Shown piece after piece: positions 16,520-24,384 of a stretch of DNA of 64,000 bases. The stretch is taken from positions 2,552,501 through 2,616,500 of the forward strand of contig CP016269.1 of assembly GCA_001880285.1 (NCBI GenBank), read 5' to 3'. The stretch's first letter is position 1. The number at the start of each line of letters is the position of its first letter. A program made the translations under genes and the position numbers. The DNA is from Flavobacteriaceae bacterium UJ101 (GTDB lineage Bacteria > Bacteroidota > Bacteroidia > Flavobacteriales > UJ101). The notes under the pieces are model-generated. The model saw only the letters and a program-made list of their open reading frames with translations, ran no database searches and was not told where the DNA came from.

Positions 16520-19459
16520 ATGATCAAAAATATACTAAAGGTATTTATAGGAGGACTATGCCTGTTTTCAACGGTTTGTGCACAAAATAAAAATATTTTC
16601 TATAAAGATACTCTTCAAAAAGCATGGGTGGATAGTGTCTATAATTCAATGAATCAAGATGAAAGAATTGGGCAACTTTTTATGGTAGCAGCCTATTCTA
16701 ATCGAGATGCGAATCATAAAGCAACAATTACAAAATTGGTTCATGATGAACATATAGGAGGACTGATTTTTATGCAAAATGATCCAGTAAAGCAAGCAGT
16801 TTTAACCAATCATTACCAACAAAATGCAAAAACTCCTTTATTGATAGGAATTGATGGAGAATGGGGGTTGGATATGCGTTTAAAAAATACCTTTCGTTTT
16901 CCTTGGAATATGACATTGGGAGCTGTGCAAGATGATGATGAAATATATGAAATGGGAGCACAGTTGGCACAACATTGTAAACGATTAGGAATTCACATGA
17001 ATTTTGCACCAGTTGTAGATGTTAACACGAATCCTGAGAATCCTATTATAGGTAATCGTTCTTTTGGTTCTGATGTGCACAATGTTGCACGTAAAGGACA
17101 AGCTATTGCACAAGGAATGCAAGATAATGGTGTGATACCATCAGCAAAACATTTTCCTGGGCATGGTGATACAAGTACAGATTCACATAAGGCTTTACCC
17201 ACAATAGAACATGATCGTCAACGTTTAGATGAGGTAGAATTATATCCTTTTAAAAAATTGATTGATGCAAATGTAGGGAGTATTATGGTAGCTCATTTGA
17301 ATGTTCCTGAATTAGAATCCGATTCAAAATTACCTTCTTCAATATCTCCTAAAATTGTGGATGGTCTGTTGAAAAAAGAAATGGGATACCAAGGTTTGAT
17401 TATTACGGATGCTTTAAATATGAAGGGAGTAGCTGATTTATATGCTCCAGGAGAAGTAGATTTAATGGCTTTCAAAGCTGGTAATGATATTTTATTGTTT
17501 TCTCAAGCAGTTCAGGTGGGGAAATCAAAAATCAAAAATGCTTTAACAAAAGGAACATTAACAGAGGCACGTTTAGAAGAGAGTGTTAAAAAGATTTTGA
17601 ATGCAAAATATTTTGTAGGATTAAATCATTATCAGCCTATTAATTTAAATAATTTGGTTAATGATTTAAATGATAGTCGTAGTAAAGTGGTAAATCGTAA
17701 ATTGGTAGAAGAATCGATTACGGTTTTAAAAAATGAAAAGAAGATACTTCCTATTGTCAATTTAGCAGATCAAACATTTGCTTACGTTGGATTAGAAGGG
17801 GATAAAGGAACTGAGTTTTATACGATTCTTAGAAAATATGTTGATGTGAAAAAGGTAGATATTAAATCTATAGCAGCTGTTTCTAAATTAAAGGATTATG
17901 ATTATGTTTTTATAGGAGTACATAAATCAAATAAGAACCCTTGGAAAAGTTATAAGATCTCGCAAAATAGTCAAAATATTATCAAAGCCATTGCTGCACA
18001 AAACAAAGCTATTGTTTCCGTTTTTGCAAGCCCTTATAGTTTGTTGAATGTAAATACGGAAGGAGTAGAAGGTTTGATAATGTCGTATCAAAATAGTGAA
18101 GAAGCACAAAATGTAACACCACAAGTAATCTTTGGAGCCTTACCTGCAAAAGGGAAATTACCAGTAACATTGAATGATACTTTTAAAGCAGGGTACGGTA
18201 TTACTTATCAAGATATTGAGCGATTAGGCTATGCGTTTCCTGAATATGTTGATATGAGTTCAATAAACTTGAAAAAGATTGATGAAGTTGCACAAAAAGC
18301 TATGACATTGCCTGCTACTCCAGGAATGCAAGTTTTGGTTGCACGTGATGGGAAAGTAATCTTTGAAAAATCATATGGTTATAAATCGAAAAAGCATTAC
18401 CAAAGAGTAACTCATGATGATTTATATGATTTGGCATCCATTACAAAAATTGCAGGAACATTACCCATGATTTTTAAATTAAAGGATGAAGGACAATTAA
18501 GCTATGACCAACCTTTGATTGCCTATACAAAAAAAGCAAGTGGAACGAATAAGGCGAACTTGACTTTACGAGAAATTTTGGCCCATCAGGCTGGTTTAAA
18601 AGCATGGATTCCTTTTTATAAGAAAACGTTGAATGAAGATTTGTATCCAAGTAGTCGTTATTACTCCAATACACCTAAATCAGGTTTTGAAACAAAAGTA
18701 GCAGATGGGTGGTATATTATGGATACCTATCGAGATTCTATTTTAACAAAAATATATGCCTCTGAATTAGGGAGTAAGAAATATAAATATTCTGATTTAG
18801 GTTATTACATTATGCAAGATATTATTGAATCTAAAAGAGGAAAAACATTAGATCAATTAACCGAAGAAGAAATTTATAAACCTTTGGGAGCCTATACAAT
18901 GGGTTATTTACCATTAAATCATTATAAAAAAAATGATATTATTCCAACTGAGTTGGATACATATTTTAGAAGACAACTAGTGCAAGGATATGTGCACGAT
19001 CAAGGAGCAGCAATGAAAGGAGGAGTGGCAGGCCACGCGGGTGTTTTTTCTAATGCAAATGATTTGGCAAAATTAATGCAATTATATCTCCAAAAGGGAT
19101 ATTATGGTGGGAAACGTTATTTTCAAGAGAAAACAGTTGAAGAAGCAACTAAATATCAATATAAATGGAACGATAATCGTAGAGGACTAGGATTTGATAA
19201 AAAACCCTTGGATCGTATAGGTCAAACTTGTGAAAGTGCTACAGAAAATGTCTTTGGTCATGCAGGTTTTACAGGAACCATTACTTGGGTTGACCCTGAT
19301 GAGAAATTGGTTTACGTTTTCTTATCCAATCGTATTAACGAACGAGTAGATCGGAATGTTTTATCAAAAGAAGATATTCGTGAAGATATTTTTCAAGCAA
19401 TTTATGATGCGATTATGATTCGTCATAAACCAATACAAACTACTAATACAAATTCATAA
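16520..19459 (+). CDS. GH3 beta-N-acetylhexosaminidase fused to beta-lactamase-fold serine hydrolase
   Basis: A 979-residue exported protein with a signal peptide (residues 1-21, ending TVCAQ). Residues ~35-365 are a family 3 glycoside hydrolase of NagZ type: KHFPGHGDTSTDSH (210-223) carries the Asp/His catalytic dyad and IITDALNM holds nucleophile Asp297. A ~200-residue GH3 C-terminal-like domain follows. Residues ~585-970 are a class C beta-lactamase/esterase-like domain with Ser640-Ile-Thr-Lys643, YSD (757-759) and HAGFTGT. NagZ enzymes release GlcNAc from muropeptides. The fused serine hydrolase suggests coupled sugar and peptide or ester removal in the periplasm; this is inference. Such fusions recur in Bacteroidota. 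Confidence 0.92.
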   Translation: MIKNILKVFIGGLCLFSTVCAQNKNIFYKDTLQKAWVDSVYNSMNQDERIGQLFMVAAYSNRDANHKATITKLVHDEHIGGLIFMQNDPVKQAVLTNHYQQNAKTPLLIGIDGEWGLDMRLKNTFRFPWNMTLGAVQDDDEIYEMGAQLAQHCKRLGIHMNFAPVVDVNTNPENPIIGNRSFGSDVHNVARKGQAIAQGMQDNGVIPSAKHFPGHGDTSTDSHKALPTIEHDRQRLDEVELYPFKKLIDANVGSIMVAHLNVPELESDSKLPSSISPKIVDGLLKKEMGYQGLIITDALNMKGVADLYAPGEVDLMAFKAGNDILLFSQAVQVGKSKIKNALTKGTLTEARLEESVKKILNAKYFVGLNHYQPINLNNLVNDLNDSRSKVVNRKLVEESITVLKNEKKILPIVNLADQTFAYVGLEGDKGTEFYTILRKYVDVKKVDIKSIAAVSKLKDYDYVFIGVHKSNKNPWKSYKISQNSQNIIKAIAAQNKAIVSVFASPYSLLNVNTEGVEGLIMSYQNSEEAQNVTPQVIFGALPAKGKLPVTLNDTFKAGYGITYQDIERLGYAFPEYVDMSSINLKKIDEVAQKAMTLPATPGMQVLVARDGKVIFEKSYGYKSKKHYQRVTHDDLYDLASITKIAGTLPMIFKLKDEGQLSYDQPLIAYTKKASGTNKANLTLREILAHQAGLKAWIPFYKKTLNEDLYPSSRYYSNTPKSGFETKVADGWYIMDTYRDSILTKIYASELGSKKYKYSDLGYYIMQDIIESKRGKTLDQLTEEEIYKPLGAYTMGYLPLNHYKKNDIIPTELDTYFRRQLVQGYVHDQGAAMKGGVAGHAGVFSNANDLAKLMQLYLQKGYYGGKRYFQEKTVEEATKYQYKWNDNRRGLGFDKKPLDRIGQTCESATENVFGHAGFTGTITWVDPDEKLVYVFLSNRINERVDRNVLSKEDIREDIFQAIYDAIMIRHKPIQTTNTNS

Positions 19460-19506
19460 AGGATTATTCTTTGATAAAATATTTTTTTATCAGGACAAAA
19501 TAAAAT

Positions 19507-19566
19507 TGACATTATAGTGTCAAAAGATCGACATTGTAATGTCAAATCATTGAGACTATAATGTCA
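19507..19566. repeat. Three phased 22-bp iteron-like repeats with dyad symmetry
   Basis: TGACATTATAGTGTCA (19507-19522), CGACATTGTAATGTCA (19529-19544) and TGAGACTATAATGTCA (19551-19566) are related 16-mers whose starts are spaced exactly 22 bp apart. Each has inverted GAC/GTC arms; the third is nearly the reverse complement of the first (1 mismatch). They lie between two convergent genes in the 262-bp gap 19460-19721. Confidence 0.8.
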
Positions 19567-19721
19567 GTCAAATTACACACATAAATCAATCTATTTTATC
19601 AAGAAGAAATTAGAAAAGCGTTTTGATGTAATCAGTATTTTGTTTGTATAGATAGTAAATTATTTAATTTTATAATATTGATGATCTATTATAGTACGGT
19701 TTGTTTTTCATTCTGTGCTTT

Positions 19722-20423
19722 TCACTTTTCACTTTTTAACGTATTTATGATATTAGCTTTCACTTGATTAAAAACAGTATTTTGAGCTTCTGCAAATGAA
19801 ATATCGTAATGTCGTTCAATATCTCGATACTGTTCAGGATATTTTTGTAACAATTGGTTGTAATAATTGTCTAAAACTGCTTTAGAAGGAAGTTGATAAT
19901 CGACAACTAAATTAAAGCGTCTACGCAAAGCATGATCTATCAAATTTAATTGATTGGTTGCAGCAATTAAAATACTATCTTTTGGTAAATGATCAATTAA
20001 TTGGAGTAGTGTATTGACAACTCGTTTCATTTCTCCGTTGTCATGTATTTCTAAATCACGCATTTTTCCAAGAGAATCAAATTCATCAAAAAAGAGAATA
20101 TCATTTTGGTATTTAACACGGTTAAATAATGAAGTAATATTAAGTGATGTTTCTCCTAATTTAGAAGAAACAATGCTTCCTAAGTTAACCGTATACAATT
20201 TTTTATCTAAATGATTCGCAATGGCTTTAGCTGTCATGGTTTTTCCACACCCAGTATGACCGTGTAATAACAACTTATTGGCTACAGGTAATTCGTATTG
20301 ATTCAAAATATCAAAATGAACATATTCTTTTAAAAATTGTTCTATTTTTTGTTTTGATTCGTTATTTAAAACGATATCATGTATTTGTGTGTCAGAATAA
20401 TCACTTAAATATAATTGACTCAT
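19722..20423 (-). CDS. Small AAA-family ATPase
   Basis: A 233-residue protein that is essentially one AAA module. Walker A is GHTGCGKT (55-62), Walker B FFDEFD (111-116), sensor 1 IAATN (153-157) and the arginine-finger region ALRRRF (165-170). The order and spacing match classical AAA proteins of the FtsH/SpoVK kind, but no protease or substrate-binding domain is attached; the N-terminal ~45 residues are the only extra part. It starts 9 bp after the amidotransferase stop and ends a six-gene operon. A remodelling role for another product of the operon is possible. Its 3' end runs into a TTTTCAC-type heptamer repeat, which encodes the final KSEK. Confidence 0.88.
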   Translation of the reverse strand: MSQLYLSDYSDTQIHDIVLNNESKQKIEQFLKEYVHFDILNQYELPVANKLLLHGHTGCGKTMTAKAIANHLDKKLYTVNLGSIVSSKLGETSLNITSLFNRVKYQNDILFFDEFDSLGKMRDLEIHDNGEMKRVVNTLLQLIDHLPKDSILIAATNQLNLIDHALRRRFNLVVDYQLPSKAVLDNYYNQLLQKYPEQYRDIERHYDISFAEAQNTVFNQVKANIINTLKSEK

Positions 20424-20431
20424 AGAATGTG

Positions 20432-21133
20432 TTAAACGGTTAGACGGTCTAATATCGAATAAAGATATTGATTGTTTGTCTGTATAAAATGATTTTTTGC
20501 TATAATTTCCTCAGCAGATTGTACAAAAAGATCTTCTTTAAGTTCTTCTTGCCCTTCTTTAACCATGTCAAGCATTGTCTCTTGGTTAACTTCCATATGA
20601 AATTGTAACCCAAGAACATGTTCTTTATATAAAAAAGCTTGATTAAGACATGCTTTAGATTGAAATAGAGGAATACTATCTTTTGGAAGCTCAAATGTAT
20701 CACCATGCCAGTGAAAGGTAGTGAAATCATTAGGGATGTCTTGAATTAAATTAAGATTAGAAGCTACTGAACTTTTTGAAATTGGATACCAGCCTATTTC
20801 TGTATGTGTATTCTTCTTGATTTTAGCACCTAATGTAGATGCAATCAATTGAGCGCCAAGACAAATACCGATTACAATTTTATTTACTAAAATAGCCTGA
20901 TAAATGATTTCTTTTTCTTTTTTTAACCAAGGATATTGTATTTCATCGTATATGTTCATAGGTCCTCCCATAACAATTAAACAATCAAATTCATCTATTT
21001 GAGGAAGAGAATCATTCTCATAAAAACGTGTATAGGTCAAAGTATGCTGATTTTTATAAATCCAATTTTCTATAGACCCTAAAGGTTCATATGAAACATG
21101 TTGTAAACAATGTATTTTTAAATGATTGTTCAT
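20432..21133 (-). CDS. Class I glutamine amidotransferase-like protein
   Basis: A 233-residue stand-alone GATase1 protein of the GMP-synthase-like type. Catalytic Cys91 lies in VIGICLGAQLIA, and His179 and Glu181 in LGLQFHMEV, so the triad is intact. The MGGPMNIYDE segment is typical of the group often described as gamma-glutamyl or GMP synthase-like hydrolases. I prefer ATG 21133 over the upstream in-frame ATG at 21196, because that would overlap the YggS gene by 59 bp while 21133 lies just 4 bp after its stop. The substrate is unknown. Confidence 0.88.
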   Translation of the reverse strand: MNNHLKIHCLQHVSYEPLGSIENWIYKNQHTLTYTRFYENDSLPQIDEFDCLIVMGGPMNIYDEIQYPWLKKEKEIIYQAILVNKIVIGICLGAQLIASTLGAKIKKNTHTEIGWYPISKSSVASNLNLIQDIPNDFTTFHWHGDTFELPKDSIPLFQSKACLNQAFLYKEHVLGLQFHMEVNQETMLDMVKEGQEELKEDLFVQSAEEIIAKNHFIQTNNQYLYSILDRLTV

Positions 21134-21137
21134 ATAC

Positions 21138-21875
21138 TTAATTAACTTTTTTAGTTTCGTCCCAATAGTAGCTATCTGGGTAGATACGTTCTCCAAATAT
21201 GGCCGTCCCTACTCGAATAATGGTAGCACCTTCTTCAATAGCAATTTCTAAATCTCCACTCATTCCCATAGATAATTCTTTCATTTCAACATTTGGGAGA
21301 TTTAGATTAATTACTTGTTGTTGAATATTTTTTAAAAGTTTAAAACATTTTCGGACTTCGTCATCTTGAGAACTTAATAGTCCAATTGTCATTAAACCTT
21401 TTATATTAAGGGTTTCAAGTTTTGAAATCTTTTCAATTAATTCTAATGCATCTTCAGGCTTGGCTCCAAACTTACTTTCTTCATATGATGTATTAATTTG
21501 AACATAAATGTCCATTGTTTTTTCCTCAAATAAGAGCCGTTTATGAAGCTTTTCTGCAAGAGAATATCGATCAACAGATTCAATACAAGTTACCCATTTA
21601 ATGACCTCTTTAATTTTATTGGTTTGCAAGTGACCTATAAAATGTACTTCTGGATTTAAATCACTTACAAATTGACATTTTTGTTTCAGTTCTTGTACTT
21701 TATTTTCACCCATTAATAATTCTCCTTGTTCCATAGCAAACCGAATTCGATCTGTGTCTACTGTTTTGGTTGCTAACAATAAACGAACATCATCTTCCTT
21801 TCGATTGGCTTTTATACATGCGTTTTGTATACGTTTATGTATAATATCTAAATTGTGTTTAATTGAATTTTCCAT
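21138..21875 (-). CDS. YggS/PLPBP-type pyridoxal phosphate homeostasis protein
   Basis: A 245-residue PLP-binding TIM-barrel protein. The PLP lysine is Lys37 in LLLATKTVD; HFIGHLQTNK and the C-terminal ELSMGMSGDLEIAIEEGATIIRVGTAIFGER (split over residues ~200-230) are family hallmarks. Members buffer PLP and affect amino-acid and vitamin B6 balance rather than catalysing a known reaction. Its start overlaps the MarR gene by 17 bp and its end is 4 bp from the amidotransferase gene, so it is firmly part of the operon. Confidence 0.95.
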   Translation of the reverse strand: MENSIKHNLDIIHKRIQNACIKANRKEDDVRLLLATKTVDTDRIRFAMEQGELLMGENKVQELKQKCQFVSDLNPEVHFIGHLQTNKIKEVIKWVTCIESVDRYSLAEKLHKRLLFEEKTMDIYVQINTSYEESKFGAKPEDALELIEKISKLETLNIKGLMTIGLLSSQDDEVRKCFKLLKNIQQQVINLNLPNVEMKELSMGMSGDLEIAIEEGATIIRVGTAIFGERIYPDSYYWDETKKVN

Positions 21876-22479
21876 TGTGATTAATATCTATAGGTTGATA
21901 GTCATAGCAGTCAATTTGAAGCTCAGATACATGTAGTTTTTTCTTTAATAAATTACAATAATGATTATTACCTTTTTTTTCATATTGATAACAAGTAAAG
22001 CACATACGTTGGATAGAAATAGTGCCTTGTTGGTTTAAAGAGTAGATGATATCGAGTAGGTTTTTATAAAATAGATGTTTATCAATTTCATTAATCTTTT
22101 CAATAGGGAGTTTTAAAGCATTAGGATATAAGCTTAGTTTTTTGGCTATATTAGTTCCTTCATGAGTTAAATGAATACAAAAACTACGAGAATCAATAGG
22201 ATCTTTTTCTTTAATAATGAACCCTTTATTCAATAATGTTTTGATAGAGTCACTTATAGTAGCTTTTGAAAGGTTAAATTCTTTTGCCAAATAGCTTACT
22301 TTTCTTTTTTCTTCGGAATGAAAGAGAAAAAATATAAGCATTTGTATTTGGATAGGACTTAGTTTATGAGTATCATATTCTTTCCATAGTAAGTGCCTAA
22401 AGGCATTAGAAAGACGTTCTAGTGCTTCTATAATTTTGTGATCTAAAGATTGATCATTCAAATCGAATACTGACTTCAT
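21859..22479 (-). CDS. MarR-family regulator with a C-terminal four-cysteine segment
   Basis: A 206-residue protein. Residues ~15-150 form a MarR winged helix-turn-helix (LSPIQIQMLIFFLF, VSYLAKEFNLSKATISDSIK, wing region DPIDSRSFCIHLT). The extra ~55 residues contain C160-x2-C163-x11-C175-x15-C191 (RMCFTCYQYEKK, HYCNLL, IDCYDY). That spacing looks like a metal or Fe-S site, or a redox switch, which ordinary MarR proteins lack. The DUF2024 gene abuts it (stop and start separated by nothing) and YggS overlaps it. It is probably the autoregulator of the operon, sensing thiol or metal state; that is inference. Confidence 0.88.
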   Translation of the reverse strand: MKSVFDLNDQSLDHKIIEALERLSNAFRHLLWKEYDTHKLSPIQIQMLIFFLFHSEEKRKVSYLAKEFNLSKATISDSIKTLLNKGFIIKEKDPIDSRSFCIHLTHEGTNIAKKLSLYPNALKLPIEKINEIDKHLFYKNLLDIIYSLNQQGTISIQRMCFTCYQYEKKGNNHYCNLLKKKLHVSELQIDCYDYQPIDINHNGKFN

Positions 22480-22752
22480 TTATTTTGGTTTAAAGTTACA
22501 ATGACCTAATTCTAAAATATAATATCCTTTTTGCTCAATTTCCTTTTGAACTTCAGGACTGGCTTCTCCTACATGACAAAATTTACAATAACTTTTATTG
22601 AGCATTAAATTTTGCTTCTTTTTGTCTAAATACTCTTGACCAAATAGATGAATAACAGCTGGATTGTTTAATTTTGGTGGAACTAATATACCAAAGTGCA
22701 TAATTTCTTCATCAGGTCTTTCCAAGTAAGTACACCACATCGCTACTTCCAT
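22480..22752 (-). CDS. DUF2024 family protein
   Basis: Starting from ATG 22752 (MEVAMWCTYLERPDEEIMHF) gives a 90-residue protein that matches the compact DUF2024 family from its first residue; a longer in-frame start at 22809 would add 19 residues with no family match. Cysteines: Cys7, a CxxC at 56-59 (SYCKFCHVGEAS) and Cys85 (LGHC). The family function is unknown. It lies between a CxxC thioredoxin-like protein and a MarR protein with four cysteines, so a shared thiol or metal theme is suggested. Confidence 0.85.
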   Translation of the reverse strand: MEVAMWCTYLERPDEEIMHFGILVPPKLNNPAVIHLFGQEYLDKKKQNLMLNKSYCKFCHVGEASPEVQKEIEQKGYYILELGHCNFKPK

Positions 22753-22813
22753 ATCTAATAATTGATATAAAAACACTTCAAAGTTAGTAATCCTAACATT
22801 GAAGAGCAAATTT

Positions 22814-23050
22814 TTACCCCTTTAAATCATCTATACTTGCTCCAAAATTGATATGAAGTACATTCCCTGAGCTTGTAACTAAGGCAGGTACTGATTTTAC
22901 ACCCAAGTCTTCAGCTTGTTTGATTAATTGTTTTTCTTCTCCTAAATGAACGAGATGAATATAAGTGTTTGAGTTGACTAACTCAAGAATATCATCTTCC
23001 GCACTAATGCATACAGGGCAGCCTGCATGATAAAATGTTACTTTTCTCAT
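22814..23050 (-). CDS. Small thioredoxin/glutaredoxin-like protein
   Basis: A 78-residue protein with an N-terminal strand RKVTFYHAG followed by active-site CPVC (Cys11, Cys14) and the cis-proline strand VKSVPALVTSSG. It is shorter than classical thioredoxin (~105) and closest to mini-thioredoxin or glutaredoxin-like folds. It is the first gene of the operon and has its own -7 box. Probably a cytoplasmic thiol reductant for its neighbours; partner unproven. Confidence 0.88.
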   Translation of the reverse strand: MRKVTFYHAGCPVCISAEDDILELVNSNTYIHLVHLGEEKQLIKQAEDLGVKSVPALVTSSGNVLHINFGASIDDLKG

Positions 23051-23074
23051 TTATTACAATTTTTAAATTTAATA

Positions 23075-23082
23075 CAAATATA
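23075..23082 (-). promoter_or_regulatory. Putative -7 box of the thioredoxin/DUF2024/MarR operon
   Basis: TATATTTG on the - strand, 25 bp before the thioredoxin-like ATG. Just upstream the - strand reads TTTAGTTAGCACTCCTTAC, where TTAG repeats could be a repressor site. Confidence 0.5.
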
Positions 23083-23228
23083 GTAAGGAGTGCTAACTAA
23101 ATAAAAATATTTTTAAATAAAAAGAAAAGAAATAATGTAATGTATTGATTATTAGTTGTTTTTGTTTATGAAAGATTTGATAATAAATGGATAGTTTTTT
23201 TTATTTAATAATACTTGATTATCTTTAG

Positions 23229-23236
23229 TAAATTTG
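23229..23236 (+). promoter_or_regulatory. Putative -7 box of bshA
   Basis: TAAATTTG, 21 bp before the bshA ATG at 23257. The gap to the divergent operon is 206 bp. Confidence 0.5.
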
Positions 23237-23256
23237 AAAAAAGATTTTAAAACTAC

Positions 23257-24384
23257 ATGAAAATAGGAATTGTATGCTACCCAACATTTGGAGGGAGTGG
23301 AATTGTTGCCACAGAATTAGGAATGGAATTAGCTAAGCAAGGTAACGAAGTTCATTTTATAAGTTATAGTGAACCCGCACGATTAAATGTATTAATGCCT
23401 AATATTACTTTTCATCCTGTTGAAATAGAAAATTATCCTTTGTTTCAATACCAACCTTATTCATTGGCGTTATCAACCTTAATGGTTGATATTGTAAAAC
23501 AACATGGTTTAGATGTAATTCACGTACATTATGCTATTCCACATGCCTATGCGGCTTTTATAGCTAAACAGATTTTAAAAGAAGATGGAATTGAATTACC
23601 CGTTGTTACTACTTTACATGGTACGGATATTACACTGGTAGGTAAACATCCTTCTTATAAATCAGCTGTTGAATTCAGTATTAATCAATCAGATATTGTT
23701 ACAAGTGTTTCTCAAAGTTTAAAACAAAATACATTAGATGTTTTTAAAATTAAAAAAGAAATACATGTGATTCCTAATTTTATTGAGTCGGAGTTATTTG
23801 ATCATTTGAAGCAAAATTGTCCTAGGGAAAATTTTGCAACAGAAGATGAAAAATTATTAGTGCATGTTTCGAATTTTAGAGAGGTGAAAAATGTACCTCA
23901 TGTTGTGGAAGTTTTTCATTTAGTTCAGAAAAAAATAAAAGCAAAACTTTTGCTAATTGGTGTAGGGCCAGAGCGTGAAAAAGTGGAGCTTTTAGTTCGA
24001 AAATTAGGATTAGAGGATCAAGTGTTTTTCTTGGGGAAAATACGTCAATTATACCAAATATTATGTGCTTGTGACCTATTTGTATTACCTTCTTCACAAG
24101 AAAGCTTTGGTTTAGCTGCATTAGAAGCGATGGCTGCAAGTTTACCTGTAATTTCTTCAAATGCTGGAGGTATTCCAGAAGTTAACGTGGAAGGTGTTAC
24201 CGGTTATTTATCGAATATTGGAGATATAGAAGAAATGGCAGAAAATGCTATTGAGTTATTATCAAATGAAGAAAAATTGAAGGAATTTAAAGAGAATGCC
24301 AAAGCATATTCCTTTAAATTTAGAAAGGAAAAAATCCTCCCAATGTATATGAATTTATATGAACAAGCAATTAAAAAGGATTAA
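23257..24384 (+). CDS. bshA: N-acetyl-alpha-D-glucosaminyl L-malate synthase
   Basis: First enzyme of bacillithiol biosynthesis: transfers GlcNAc from UDP-GlcNAc to L-malate. The 375-residue GT4 glycosyltransferase begins KIGIVCYPTFGGSGIVATEL, which is BshA-specific, and has the donor-site ESFGLAALEAMA (E-x7-E) typical of GT-B retaining enzymes, plus NAGGIPEV. It directly abuts the acyl-CoA ligase gene (stop at 24384, next ATG at 24385). BshB and BshC are not in this window. Presence of bacillithiol matters for reading the thiol-rich operon on the other side of the shared promoter region. Confidence 0.95.
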   Translation: MKIGIVCYPTFGGSGIVATELGMELAKQGNEVHFISYSEPARLNVLMPNITFHPVEIENYPLFQYQPYSLALSTLMVDIVKQHGLDVIHVHYAIPHAYAAFIAKQILKEDGIELPVVTTLHGTDITLVGKHPSYKSAVEFSINQSDIVTSVSQSLKQNTLDVFKIKKEIHVIPNFIESELFDHLKQNCPRENFATEDEKLLVHVSNFREVKNVPHVVEVFHLVQKKIKAKLLLIGVGPEREKVELLVRKLGLEDQVFFLGKIRQLYQILCACDLFVLPSSQESFGLAALEAMAASLPVISSNAGGIPEVNVEGVTGYLSNIGDIEEMAENAIELLSNEEKLKEFKENAKAYSFKFRKEKILPMYMNLYEQAIKKD

